Below are positions 11,862 to 23,612 of a stretch of 64,000 nucleotides of DNA, piece by piece. Both the position numbers and the translations under genes were made by a program. This DNA comes from Plectosphaerella cucumerina (taxonomy: Eukaryota; Ascomycota; Sordariomycetes; Glomerellales; Plectosphaerellaceae). The stretch spans positions 1,736,001 to 1,800,000 of the forward strand of contig JAGPXD010000007.1 of assembly GCA_020746995.1 (NCBI GenBank). Reading direction: 5' to 3'. The notes below the pieces were generated by a model. That model was not told where the DNA came from, did no database searches, and saw only the letters and a list, made by a program, of their open reading frames with translations. How positions within the stretch are numbered: the stretch's first letter is position 1; each line of letters starts with the position of its first letter.

Positions 11862-12633
11862 CACGCGGGTCGCGATGTATTGACCGAGTTGATGGGTTGG
11901 CGTGAAGCGAAGCAGGCGGAGGTTGTGCGCATTTCAGCTGAGAGACTGGAATCAGACGCAGATCACGATGAGGTCATTAGCCGGATTGGACTGCCCGTCC
12001 GGGGGGCGTTTAGCGCGGTGTAGCTCCCTGGCGGCCATCTCCCGTCCTGGCTTCAGTGGGGCATGGACGCAATGTTTTGCAGCTACTCCTTCATTGAAAG
12101 ACGCGATCGCATGTGAGCCATCATCAATCTACCTGGATATAGCCAAGCGAGGTCCTGAGATTTGCGAGAGACGGGCCTGTAGTTATGGCGCAGAGGCGTA
12201 AACGGGCGGTGCAGATGGGCGTCAGCCGGCGGCGTCCACAGGCTGGACGGTACTAACCGGCGGGCGCTGATGACCTGATCTCAGGCTTGCACCCAGACAG
12301 TTCACAGTGTTCCAGGTTACTGTCACTTGTTTCCATCCGTCCATTCTAGGATTGACTGAAACCAGCGATGTAGTCTGACGATCCAGCCTTGCGCATCGAC
12401 ACTCAGCTCCAGGCTGAGCGAGGGATCAAACTTGGAGCATATTTCAACTCCATTCAAGCTCATGGATCACATCTCGGTCCTTCGGTGTTCAGGGGCGCTT
12501 ACTAAGTCAGCCAAAAACTGGGTCTCGTCCTCCGCACCGGACATCTCCAGCCTCAGTCGATGGCTTCAACGTCTCCCGTAGAATCCAAAGATACCTCCAA
12601 ATCAACCCTGAGACCAAATATCTTCCTGACAAG
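11862..12633. promoter_or_regulatory. Divergent intergenic region between YME2 and the dienelactone hydrolase
   Basis: The two genes are transcribed away from each other, so both promoters must be here. No recognisable TATA box, tRNA or conserved frame was found. Confidence 0.4.
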
Positions 12634-13800
12634 ATGCTCATCACGGAAAGTCATGTGGACGTCACTACCTCGGCGGACGGAAAGGAGGGGTCCATGAGTG
12701 AGTCTACAAATGTCCATTATCTCGCCCATGCGTACGCATATTTACAGTTGGACTTCCATAGGGATCTTCGTCTTCCACCCCGCGATTCCAGGTTATCCCA
12801 ATGCGTGAGTCCCAAAGTGCAATGCCAACGAGATATCATATTGAAACTTTTAGTAAATTCCCCGGTGTCGCCCTCTTCTCTGAGATCTACCAAGGTACGT
12901 CTCGTCTCATGTCCCTGGATGGCGGGGTATTTCTCTCAGAAGCTACCCCGCCAACCCCTCGGTCAAGGGACCACACAGACCTGACCACTCGGAATAGGGG
13001 CATCATGTCGCTCAACATCACTGACCTCCATCACCAGTCACCGGCCCCGTGGCTCGCTTTGCCCGTCAGATCGCCGGCCAGGGCTACATCGTCGCCGCCC
13101 CCTCGTCCTACCACGACTTCACCGGCCCTGAGCCCCTGGCCTACGACGTCCCCGGTACCGACGCGGGCAATGCCTGGAAGGTCGAAAAGGCATGCCCAAT
13201 TCTTGCAAACCCAACGAAGGCGAGGCCTGTACTGACACCCCCTAGACCCTCGAGTCCTACGACGAAGACTCCCGCCGCACCGTCGACCACCTCCTCAGCC
13301 TGCCCACCTGCACCGGCCTCATCGGCAGCACAGGCATGTGCCTCGGCGGCCACCTCGCCGTCCGCGCCGCCCTAGACCCTCGCATCTCCGCCTGCGTCTC
13401 CTACTTCGCAACCGACATCCACACCCGCACCCTCGGCCCCCACGAGGCCAAGAACTCCTCCCCAACCGCCCCCGCTGGCAGCATCCACACCCTCGACCTC
13501 CTGCACCAGCTGGCCAACCACGCCGAGCTCGCTATGATCTTCGGCGTCAAGGACACCCACGTCCCCGCCGAGGGCCGCGACCTCGTCCGCGCCAAGCTCC
13601 GCGACGCTGGCGTCACCACCTCCTTTTATGAGTTCGCCTGGGCTCAGCACGCCTTCATCCGCGACGAGCTGAGCAAGGGCCGCTACGACCCGGCCATCAC
13701 AAAGGTCTGCTTCGAGGTCTTGCTCGAGCTCTTCGGTCGCACCCTCAAGACGGACCTTGGCGCGCCGGAGAAGTTGGGAGAGGTGGAACACGTGTGCTGA
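12634..13800 (+). CDS. Dienelactone hydrolase family protein (carboxymethylenebutenolidase-like)
   Basis: Five exons (12634-12697, 12762-12804, 12854-12894, 13038-13189, 13246-13800) give 284 residues of an alpha/beta hydrolase. The nucleophile elbow is GMCLGGH with Cys132, and the other catalytic residues are Asp203 (GVKDTHVP) and His235 (AQHAF), the Cys-Asp-His triad of this family. FVFHPAIPG and VTGPVARFARQIA are rebuilt only with these splices. The fourth intron (13190-13245) starts with GC, not GT (AAAAG|GCATGC), and has a good TACTGAC branch site. Family members hydrolyse dienelactones and related esters in aromatic degradation; the actual substrate is unknown. The reading frame through the small exons is continuous, so the model is well supported. 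Confidence 0.87.
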
Positions 13801-14116
13801 GCGCGAGGGCAAAAGCCGAGATGGACAAGGGAAATTACATTCGTCATGGGATCTGCTGCTGAGACCTGTCTAATTCTATCTTCATCATGGCCAATCTTGG
13901 TACTTCTTCTGCGCATGCCCAGAGATCTTTCCCCTGGCTGTGCCTCGTCGTCAAGGTGAAAAGCAAGACAGGACAGCCAGCCCGTAGCTAGCCCGCCTCT
14001 GCCTAAAACGCCGAATTTGGGGAGAGCGGTCATTTCGCCGCGTGTTTGCCCCCGATACACATCGAGACTCCGTCAAGGAGCTCGAATGAAACGCAACGCG
14101 GATGAGCGGTTGTCAT
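13801..14116. other. Short convergent intergenic region
   Basis: 316 bp between the stop codons of the hydrolase (+) and the channel (-). Nothing beyond 3' flank sequence was recognised. Confidence 0.5.
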
Positions 14117-16807
14117 TTACCGCTGGGCGCCCGAGGGCGGAGGTCCCTGGCCCCGACTGTACGGCTGGCTCTGTAGAGGATGGGGCTGGTTATTGCTCCT
14201 GCTCGGGCTCAGAGTGTTGCTCCGGGTCCTGTAGGGGGTATAGCCGGCCTGTGAGGCACCCGACTGGTTGCTGTAGTATCCCCCGAGAGCACCACCGTAC
14301 GGGTTGGGATCGTTCTGGGCCTCTTCGTCGAATGTCTCAAGGCGGGGGGTGAGCGGCTGGGCACTCGACGACTCGCCGAGGTTCATGGGCGGAAGAGCCT
14401 CCCCTGCCTTCCTCCTGCCGCCTCCGCGTGTGCTCGACCTCTTCATAAGATCGGTCTGCGAGCCCTCGTGGGAGCGGCGGCGGTCCTCGGACGTCCGGGT
14501 GCGCACCTGGGTCAGGGGGCTCTCCTGCTCATCGGCCATCCTATAGCCCCACTCCTCCGCATTGCGGGGGTCGCGGGTGTTGAGCTCGGCCATGGCCCTC
14601 TTCTCCTTGACAGAGTCCGTCTCGGCGGTGTCCTCAGCAGCGGCAGCGGGCACCAGCCTGGCGGCATCCTTGTCCTTGGAGGAGGCGTCGCGCGCCGCCG
14701 CCGCCCAGTCGTCGGTGACCGCAACAGAGTAAGTAGGGTTGGCGGGGCCGCCAAGGGCATCGCCGCCGCCTCCCGGCCCGTAGATGGGAACCCTCTTCAT
14801 CGCGAGCACCAGGGCGCACATGAACTTGGAGCGTCGAGTGGCGCGGACAATATCGTTGTGCCAGTTGGACTTGTGCTTGATAACGACATCCAGAGCGAGC
14901 TTATCCAAGTCTCCGATGCTGCCAACACTCATGGCCACATCGGGCTGGAAGTCGCGGGAGTTGTCCTGGTGGCGAACGAACTTCTCCATCTCGTGGCGCA
15001 GGAGCTCAATGTCCTCAAAGCTGGTGTCGTAGGAGATGTTAATGGTGATAAGCTCTTTCATGGCCTTGCTTCGCGAGACGTTCTCGATCCAAAGGTTGTT
15101 CAGGACAATGTTGGGGACCTGCACCACCTGCATCTTGTCGATGCGGGTGAAGACGGTGTACAGAAGCGAGATCTTGTCGACGACGAGGCGCTCCTTCTCC
15201 GGGCCGGTGATGTCCACACGGTCGCCGACGTCGTAGGGGTGCTTGACGAAGAGGAAGATGCAGGAACCGAGGAACTCCTGAGTGGTGACGGCGAAGACGA
15301 AGGACAGGGACAACAGGGCTGTACCGGCGGTCGCCACGGTGGTCAGGAAGCTGGACTGGAACCAGGCCAGGAAGATGAAGACGACGATGAGGACAACGAC
15401 AAACATCAGGACCTTATCGAAGACGCGCAGGGCCTGGCCAATGTCCTTCATGCCCTCGGTGATGGCCTTGCGCTCCTTGCTGATCTCGACGATCTTGCGG
15501 CTCATCTCGTCAATACTGATATCGCCGTTCAGGTCGCCATCAATGGCAATGAAGGCCTCGTCGGCCTCCTCCTTGTAAGCCGGGCCGAGGACCTCCTCAA
15601 AGTCTTCCATGTAGAGCGCGTCCCTGCCCTCGCAGACGAAAGACATCCAGATGCGGCGGGCCAGGGCTTCCGAGGGCTTTGTCTTCTCGAGGGCCTCGAT
15701 AACGATGGAGTGAGCTGAGTTGGGGTTGAAGACCTGCTTGCCGGTGATCTCGGAAGCAACGTTACCAAAGGCGGCTGTCACCTTGTCGCCGACACGGCCG
15801 ATGTTGCCGACAAACTTGAGTGGAGCCGAGGCAGCAGCGCCGACCTTCTTGCCAGTCTGGGCGAGGATCGAGTCGGAAATGATATAGTCCTCCTCTTCAA
15901 ACTCGGGGCAGTACATGGGGAAAAGGGTCCTCGAAGCGTCGTACAGAATGCCGAGGAGGTAAACCTCACGCTTGCAGGCCTTGATGCGGAGGGCGAAGGA
16001 CCGCTGGTGGTAGGAGATGCCGATCAGCTGCACAATTGCCTTTTCCACCAGGTAGACCGCGCCCGAAACGAAGAGGGCGCCAAGGATGCGGTGCATGACC
16101 AGGACCCACGGAACACTCGAGTGCTGCTGTGCGAAGAGGGCTCGGAAAGTGATGAAGGAGGCCAGGGCCCAGAAAAACAGCGACAGCGGGATCTGAAGGT
16201 TGTGCAAGACTGTGGCATACTTGCGAGTGCCGGAGCTGACAACGCCAACGAGGAACATGAAGGCGTGAGGCAGGAGCCAGGCGACAACCTTGCCGGCCCA
16301 AAGCGTCAGCCAGGCGATTTCGATCCAGAGGAAGACATTGAAGAGCGTGGGAGCTGCATCGTTATTCTCCTCCGTAGACTTGCCAACGGGGATGTCCTTT
16401 TTGCCGACGATGGGCAGGACGATCAAGGGGATGGCGAGTAGTAGCGCGACGGGAATGATGTAGACCAGGTAGCGGGTGATGACGGAGAAGTTGACAATCT
16501 TGTTATAGAGGCGGCCCATGGCGTTGAGGGAGACGCTGTCGTCCGAGTCGCCGGTGCCCTTCCGCCGCATGCCGCCCTTGCCCTTGCGGAGGCCGGATGA
16601 TTGTGTCTGGAGATGGGACTTCTCGTCGGCGGAGCTGGGCGCCGAGGGGTCCATGTTCTGCGTCATGTTGGGCCTACGGGCGCCCGTCGAGCTGGCATGG
16701 CTCTTCACCTGGGTGAGAGGGATGCCGTTGTCTTGCTGAGCCATGTTGTCGAACGACTGGCTATGGCGGATGGGGACGAAGCCACGGTTCTGGGGCGACA
16801 ATGGCAT
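14117..16807 (-). CDS. Msy-type mechanosensitive ion channel (MscS family) with EF-hand
   Basis: Single exon, 896 residues. A Ser-rich cytosolic N-terminus is followed by hydrophobic helices at about 113-134, 155-175, 181-192, 206-225 and 238-255. Then comes an EF-hand (Asp423, Asp425, Asn427, Asp429, Ser431, Glu434), a helix at 466-483 and the MscS pore and beta domain (from about 485; VKHPYDVGDRVDI). The C-terminal 200 residues are disordered and Pro/Ser/Gln-rich. This order matches fission yeast Msy1/Msy2, which sit in the ER and cortical ER and control calcium entry on hypo-osmotic shock. Location and role here are taken from those homologues. The start is the first in-frame ATG; Met22 and others could also serve. 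Confidence 0.92.
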   Translation of the reverse strand: MPLSPQNRGFVPIRHSQSFDNMAQQDNGIPLTQVKSHASSTGARRPNMTQNMDPSAPSSADEKSHLQTQSSGLRKGKGGMRRKGTGDSDDSVSLNAMGRLYNKIVNFSVITRYLVYIIPVALLLAIPLIVLPIVGKKDIPVGKSTEENNDAAPTLFNVFLWIEIAWLTLWAGKVVAWLLPHAFMFLVGVVSSGTRKYATVLHNLQIPLSLFFWALASFITFRALFAQQHSSVPWVLVMHRILGALFVSGAVYLVEKAIVQLIGISYHQRSFALRIKACKREVYLLGILYDASRTLFPMYCPEFEEEDYIISDSILAQTGKKVGAAASAPLKFVGNIGRVGDKVTAAFGNVASEITGKQVFNPNSAHSIVIEALEKTKPSEALARRIWMSFVCEGRDALYMEDFEEVLGPAYKEEADEAFIAIDGDLNGDISIDEMSRKIVEISKERKAITEGMKDIGQALRVFDKVLMFVVVLIVVFIFLAWFQSSFLTTVATAGTALLSLSFVFAVTTQEFLGSCIFLFVKHPYDVGDRVDITGPEKERLVVDKISLLYTVFTRIDKMQVVQVPNIVLNNLWIENVSRSKAMKELITINISYDTSFEDIELLRHEMEKFVRHQDNSRDFQPDVAMSVGSIGDLDKLALDVVIKHKSNWHNDIVRATRRSKFMCALVLAMKRVPIYGPGGGGDALGGPANPTYSVAVTDDWAAAARDASSKDKDAARLVPAAAAEDTAETDSVKEKRAMAELNTRDPRNAEEWGYRMADEQESPLTQVRTRTSEDRRRSHEGSQTDLMKRSSTRGGGRRKAGEALPPMNLGESSSAQPLTPRLETFDEEAQNDPNPYGGALGGYYSNQSGASQAGYTPYRTRSNTLSPSRSNNQPHPLQSQPYSRGQGPPPSGAQR

Positions 16808-19800
16808 GGACGTCGAAGTGGTCTGGTCGGCAGCTAGGTGTATCGGAGACTCGTAAGAATCGCCGGGGTGGTGGTGTGTCTGTGATGTCGTTCGGGCACC
16901 TGGACCACCTGTGATCCTAGTGCTGTCGTCGAAGGGGGGACGAGAGGTCGGATATCAAACCCGGGGCCTCGAAGGAAATAAAGTGAAGAAAGAAACAGAT
17001 GCTTTTGTTGTTGCCTTTGCGCCAGACGTCAAGGGGAAACGACAGGTGCAGGGAGGGGCCCTAAAAGAGGAAGGGCGCGTCGTCGAGGGAAACAGCGTAG
17101 CCTGTGAGCTGCCTCTCGTGTAAGATTGGTGCAGGCGAGGCGATCGAATCCTGGGTGCGACTCGATGTCGAAGAAACAGGGAACGGTCTCGATGTCGACG
17201 GCGTTCCGCGATTGGGCTGCTGGTTGGAGGGGGAGGGGGATGAGAAGCGAGCGAGAGGATGTAGGAATAAACCAGGAAAGAGGTCGGAGGGGGGAGGGCG
17301 GGATAAACGAGGGTGGTGGTCAGGAAGAGGAGGATCAGCGACGAAGCATTTTCTAGGGTCGCGTCGAGGTGGACGGATTGAGGAAGACTGCCGAGGGGGT
17401 GGATGACGATCTGCTCAGGGAAAAAAAGGTGCGAGCCAAGAAAAAAGGGACCGGGCCTTGGAAGCACGCACGGTGGATGCCAGCGGGTGGGTGTGCTGTG
17501 GCTCCTGCACCTTCCAGTGCGGTACCTGACCTGAGAGCTGTCGGGTAGGTGCCGCCGTGGTTGCACTTGCCCCTGAGGTGCCGTCATGTCACCGGTGGGG
17601 CACGCGCCGATGCAGGGGCTTCATCTTGTGTTCGCCTCCCCACGCTGCTAGGCGGCCGCCCTCAGCGTCCGGGGCGGCCAGGGCCACGGCGACGCCACTG
17701 ACAGGCTGTGAGACGACGAACGGTGGACTTCCTTGTTTCAAGTGGGCTCCCGGCGCATCTGGTTGGTGCAGGGGATTGGTTTTCCCCCCTGAACCAGCGA
17801 GCGAATCACCGGGAATGGAATGGAGAGGCGGGTATGCCTGTGCCTGTCTGCCCTGCTTCGCTTGAGGGACGGACGATACTTGCTCGTGAAAATACAAAGT
17901 ACCATTTGCAATCTATCTGGACGGGTTTTCGAGCTCAAGAGACGTCGTATTGGCACAGCCCCCTTCTTGTCATCGACTGGGCACGGTGCAGGGAAGGTGC
18001 TCGCTGGAGGCCGCTAGAACCTGTGCCGAGGACCTTGTCGAATCGAGAGACATCAACATGTGCCCATTGGCCCCCTAAGAATAAACGACAAGCGTGGGGC
18101 CCGGCCGGGTCGCGCCTGCCCAGTGCCCTCCCTGGTGGTGACTTCCAATGGCCCGCATCCCCCCCGCCGGCGACGCGTAAGTTCAACTCCCGTTTCCAAA
18201 AATTGCGGTCCCTCGCCTCCAAAGAAAGGTCTCGACCGCCTCCGCGAAAGAGCCTGCAGTAATCCGACTGACTTGATGGCCAAAGGACGGCCTAGCCAAG
18301 GGCGCTTGTCGACGACGAAGTCTATTTCTTCTTCTTCTCTCCGTCGTCTATACTCGGAACACCCGTCGCCGCCGGACACTCGAGGGCTTTGCGACTCGTG
18401 CACAAAGGGACGAACAGCACTGAATTGGAAGCCTTTGTCTGTCAGTCCGTTCCCACAGACATGAGAAATCCCTGAGCATGGACGCACCCCCTGATTCTCG
18501 CGGCTCCAGCAGATCGATTCCCCGTTGGACACCCCCGGGATGCCCAGAAGGCTCGTCTTTTTCAATGGACCAGCTGGGCCGCTAACAGGCTGCTCCGCCA
18601 GGAATGCGTCGGGGAGTTACGAGCTTAGCATCTTGCGCTCCCTGCGCCGATCATCTCGTAATCCTATGCGCCCATTCTTGCTCGACACCTGGAGATGATC
18701 TTGCAATTCACAAGCAGGCTAGGCAATGCGACCAACAGCAAGCAACAGACATCAGACAAGCGAGCACCAGGGGCCAGGGCCAGGGGGTACGCAACGCGTT
18801 GCAGAGGCCGGGTGATGGGCATGGTGTCCTTCCTGATACGAGACGACACCCGTCCGGCCTGTTATTGACACACTCGTCCGTCATATGGACTGCCGGAATG
18901 CACGGCGCGCAACTCGACGGATGCTCCCATCTTGACATACCAACCCCAAGGATCCCTCTTCTCTTCAGCCCCAATATCGACCCCGACCTGAACTGACACG
19001 ACGTTGCGCGATTCGTCGCCCATTATCGGGTTCAGCGGCACTCATTTACCCACATCATGCCAAAAATCATTCAGGTGGACATGGCTCCCCTGTGCCTTTT
19101 TGGTGATACCAAGGCCTCCAGACTGTCTGGGCTCTTCCGCGCAATGGCACTCTCTGGGCCAAGCTCAGCTCGGGGAGGAACTGGAGTCGCCGTCACTTTC
19201 GGCCGGCGATTTGAACGGGGTCCGTTACGCCAATTGTTTCTCTCCGTCGCCCTACCAGGCGAGCCAGCCTGCCAGCCACCACAAGCCGCCCGGAGCATTG
19301 GAATTCGCCGCGACCCCTGAGGTCTTGCGCCGTCGTCTGTCTGCCCCTGCGGACGTCCGCACCGGCTAGCGGCAAACAGCGGCATCCACAACGGCGTCGT
19401 CTATCCCAGACTAGCACCGACCGGCTCCCGTTGGCATGCGTCACACCAGCTCCTCGCGCCCTGGAGCCATTCCTCTTCAGCTCGCGGCTCGGCACATGCA
19501 ATCAACAATTCAGAGACATCCGAAAAAGGCGTGTCCATCTTTGGCCTGTTCTGGAAAGCTCCAACTCGGGCTGCCTCGTAGCCGGTGCATGGCATTCGGG
19601 CATCGGACTTGGCTTGCTGTCGTCCAGGGACGTGTATTATTTGCGAATGTCCACGGACCGACCTGTGCGCGCCCTCACCTCAGTCTCAGGAGAAGGAAGG
19701 TTCGCTCGCCAAGCCGGGGGAAAAGAAACAAAAAAGGGCCTCCCGCGACGGTCCTCGCGCGACTGTGCGTTCCGTGACATCTCGATCCGGCACCGACGGT

Positions 19801-20826
19801 TGTTTCCTTCTCCCACACCTGCGGCTCAGGGCACGGCCGCCGTCAGGGACCGAGTTCTTTCTGCCCGCGCTCCCGCAGCCGCTTTGCCGCTCTCAGAAGC
19901 CCCCTTTCGGCCGCAGCGCCCCGATGTTCGACGACCCGCTCAGGGTTCCAGAGCGACACACGCCGTCGCTGCATCTACGAACGCCACGAGGGGCTGATCA
20001 TCGCCAGCGTGCGTGCAAATGTCTCACTCCGCCGCGGGCCTCGCGCCCTGCTAGACCCGGGACGCCTCGATGGCACACCCGGCCGGCCGCCGAGGGGCTC
20101 CGTGCAGAGTTTTCAACGACATGTCAGAAAATCTGGGCCGACTGGAGGGTTTGCAGCCCTCAAGGACACGGCTACACGCCTCTGGTTCAGGAGGAGGAAA
20201 CACTTCTGCTTGGGCCTCACCGAGCGACATGAACGGACGAGGCTTGATACACGGCGGCTTTGGTTGCATCCTTCGCGCACGAAGAGGCCGTCATTGCGGA
20301 TCGTCCCTCGTATGAGAATATGAGCCGAAGAACTGATGTCATACCCAGACCTTCTGACAGCATCCTTCCCCAAAGTCACCCATCCGCCTGTGGGTCAGCG
20401 GACGGGCACCTCGGATCGATCTTACCTCGGGGTAACATCTCCAGGCCTACGGGATGGCGGTTCACTCGATATACCCTACGGCGGGGGTCTCGATTTCCGA
20501 AAACGGTCTTGACGATCGACTGAATCTGTGGAGAGCTCGCCTCACCGCGGCGCTATGACGGGCGATCAGCGGGGGAGCTCGATCGCGATGCTCCCAGGAG
20601 CGTCACAGGCGCCGTTGGAGAATATCGTGGCTCGGATGGGGATGTGCCACGCTGGAGGATGCTTCCTTGTGTTGATTCCATCGGTGCCGAGGTCAGAGCT
20701 GCCTCCTGTTTTTTTTGTTCGTTCATGATGATCTCGTCCACCTCTGACCGCCACTCTTGCAAACGTGGGGAAGCCAAGTGGCATCCATGACATGGCAAAG
20801 ACTACGAGCGGGGACAACAGTGGTGA
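16808..20826. other. 4-kb gene-poor spacer
   Basis: The part near 16808-17590 should hold the leader and promoter of the Msy-type channel. From there to 20826 (the stop codon of Abp2) open frames exist on both strands (up to about 215 codons) but none shows a domain, and I found no spliced frame with conserved character. Base composition stays GC-rich, so this is not an AT-rich, RIP-mutated transposon relic. No tandem repeat was noticed. Confidence 0.45.
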
Positions 20827-22720
20827 TCACCTCCTCAGCGTACTGTACATGCTGTCCCTGAGACTGGCAAGTGCCTCTTCCTTGTCCCGTACTGTGTTGA
20901 GCAGATTCTCATATCTCCGTTTCCACACGTCTGCCGATTCTGGGGTCTCCTCCTCCTCGGCGGCACTTGGGCTTCCTTCGGGTGTCTGCTCCTCGCCAGG
21001 CTTCGCTTTGAGCCGCCCGATCTCTAGTGAATGGGTCATCTGATAGGTCCCCTTGACTTGGCCAAGCCTGTACTCCCAGCTGCAAGCGTAGTGGCAACGG
21101 CCGTGGGCGGCCGCCAGTCGTCTCATCTGGAGCTTGGTTGTGGTCATGAGCATCGTGGACCCGAGGAGCGCGGAGAGATTGATGAGAAACCCCGACTGCG
21201 AAGGGGCTGCGTCCCAGAGCTGCTCGAGCATGCTGGTGCAGATGGCCACGGCTTCGTCGAGGTCGCAGGGCGGGATCTGGTTTCCATTCTCATCAAACCA
21301 GTCGGCCTCCATGGTTGTATTCACCTGAAAAGCTATGACAGCGTCGAGATTGGTCCGATCTGCGAAGGATTCGAAGAAGCCGGGACCAGCTGACGTCGTG
21401 CCCTGGGCCGCCGCATCGAGGTCGTATGTGTGCCCCGGGGCTGTTTCGGAATCATCGGGTGTCTCTGTTGAGATGGAGGAGCCTCTGGGCCTGAACAGTT
21501 CTTCGGCGCGTTTGGGGGTGCAGTGAGGGTAGTCCGGGGTTGTCACAGGAGGGAAGACTGGAGGGTTCGCGGGCGGTGTCTCGGAGCTTATGGGATCTTC
21601 AGGGGGTCCTGTGAGGTTCGATGCCGTGTCGATCCTCGGCGGTCCGGGCCCTGGGCCGAGCCCTCGTGGTTCTGACAATACCCTCATGTACTGTGTTGAT
21701 GCGTCGCCTTCTGGAGACACCGTTGAGTTGGAGATTGATGGTGCCGAGGGGGCATCAGGTGTCGCAGCGGGCTCGGGGGTCGTGGCCTCGTCGAGCGTGG
21801 TCTCCGAAACTCCTACTGAGGATTTGTTCAGGGGTGGCCGGCCCCTTGTCTTGCCGGTCGCTGCTGCTCCCATGCTACGGTTTCTCCAGGCGGACGACAC
21901 GACCTTGGCTCCATGGCGGCGCTGTGGTGGCTTGCTCGCAGCAGGCTGTACGACCGGCCGTAGCTCCCAGACGCCTTCGTCTTCGTGGGCACGGCTCGTA
22001 GAGGCTGGAGAGTACGCCGTGATCTGTTCTGAGCTTGATGGACCTGATGGCCCAAAGGAAGATGCATCAAAATGCCCTCGAGCATCCCAAAGATCTGTTC
22101 GAGGTCGGGACGCTGCTGGTTGGGACTGATCATCGTCATCGACTCGCTTCCTAACCCTCGTAGGGCGGATGTTGGGCATCAACGCTCGGATGGCCATGTC
22201 GTCAGCTGGAGCGACGCCGTCCCTGTCAGCCAGCTCGAACAGAGTCGGGATTTCCGTCCAGTAGGGACTGGGGATGCCTAGGAGGTACTCGAAGAAGGCA
22301 TCGACGTGCATGGAACGCATCCAGCGCTGGCAGGGTCAGCAACGTGGTTCAGGGACGAAGAGGCACAAAGCTGACCTTAAGGCGCACGGCATACTGCTGG
22401 ATCTTCTGCGAGCTCTCCCCTTTACGTGCATCCGGGGGTTCGACGCCGAGCTTGAGGGCTAGCTCAGCCCAGGTCTTGAGGACCTTGAGTTCGAGATCCC
22501 GGACGAGCAGGAATAAGGTGAATATATCGAAGGACTTGCCGGCGCTTCGGGGTAGGCTGTGAAGGGCCTCGCGCAAGGGGGTTGTCTTGGAGGTGAAAGG
22601 TACGGCGGGGTTGCAGTGCAGGATGAAGGCGACGTAGGCATCCTCGATGGTGTCTGGTGAGACGCTGCGGTCTGGCAGTGGAGGCCGACCAGGGTGCGCT
22701 GGGTTCTCCGCGGCTGCCAT
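20827..22720 (-). CDS. ABP2: ARS-binding protein 2 (Abp2) family protein
   Basis: Two exons (22720-22376 and 22326-20827) with a 49-bp intron (AAG|GTCAGC...CAG) give 614 residues. The conserved Abp2 core spans the splice: VSPDTIEDAYVAFILHCNP, then KSFDIFTLFLLVRDLE, LGVEPPDARKGES, QYAVRLK, then RWMRSMHVDAFFEYLLG. Downstream is a long disordered region with one AT-hook-like core (TRGRPPLNK), and the C-terminus is a predicted coiled coil (ENLLNTVRDKEEALASL). Fission yeast Abp2 binds ARS DNA; DNA binding here is inferred. The ATG at 22720 is chosen because the frame upstream has only a TTG and the domain begins about 15 residues later. An earlier coding exon cannot be excluded. Confidence 0.87.
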
Positions 22721-23612
22721 GGCCAAGGTGTATAGGTCGTTCAAAGGGAGTCGTCTCAGCGACCGGTAAGTGAAGCAGCAATGGCCGACCTTGTCTTGAG
22801 CAAAGTAGGTTGATAGATGCGGCTTGTGTCAGCAGCCCTAGCAGCGCAACTCATGGGCGACTTGAGGAGTTGAGAAGCTCAGCTGGCAAGACAGTAACCG
22901 GCCTGTACGATACTAGGTTCTGTGGCACAGTACAGGATTTCCTCATGAAGTTCCCAGCATACTACGTCAGCTGACGAGGGTGTAGGTGGTGGTGATGGCG
23001 AGGTGAGACTTGAACGTCCCGAAGATACGGGGCATGCACTGCAATTTTTGGGGGCCGGGGACGCTAGACCGGTCCCCCGCAACGACTGGCCCGACATCCA
23101 GCTGGGTGTCAAATTCAACCTGAACTTGAAGGTTCAATCAAGTTCGGGGGTTCAACTGCAGACGTCAGCTTCCCTTGTCTAACACCGCCTGACCACAGCC
23201 GAGGCACAAGACGAGCTTCGAACCCGGCCTTGGCGACGATCCATTTCCCCAACTTTTCACACCTGCTCGACGCCCTTCAACATGTCACCCGTACCCCAGA
23301 TATTCCCCAAAACATTACTAATGCTGTTCCGTCTCTGACGCCCTTCGGCGATGGCGTGATCGGTGATGGACGACAGTTCGGTCACTTGCATCCCCGTTCA
23401 GAAGCCGGTCCCGTCTCTTGCGTGATCGCCGCGAAGTGTCTCCAGAGGTTATTTGTTTGTAATGTCTTGATGATTTGAAATACGACTGAGGCCAGCTGGG
23501 TACTAATACGTGCCTTGAGGTGCTTCAAAACCACCACTTTCGACAATCATCAGTGAACGCCTACCCTCTCACGATCATCATCAGTTGAAGAACACAAACC
23601 AGCCACATCACC
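22721..23612. promoter_or_regulatory. Divergent intergenic region between Abp2 and the CmcJ-like gene
   Basis: About 890 bp between head-to-head starts. No known motif, tRNA or repeat was recognised. A TTCGAAC sequence near 23218 resembles a tRNA T-loop, but no cloverleaf can be drawn around it. Confidence 0.4.

Noticed and set aside
14468..15718. 416-codon open frame on the plus strand
   Set aside because: It lies exactly antisense to the Msy-type channel and arises from GC-biased third positions; it has low-complexity Val/Leu/Gly/Asp content and no domain.
19585..20232. 215-codon frame in the gene-poor spacer
   Set aside because: No domain, several overlapping frames of similar length on the same stretch, and no consistent codon bias.
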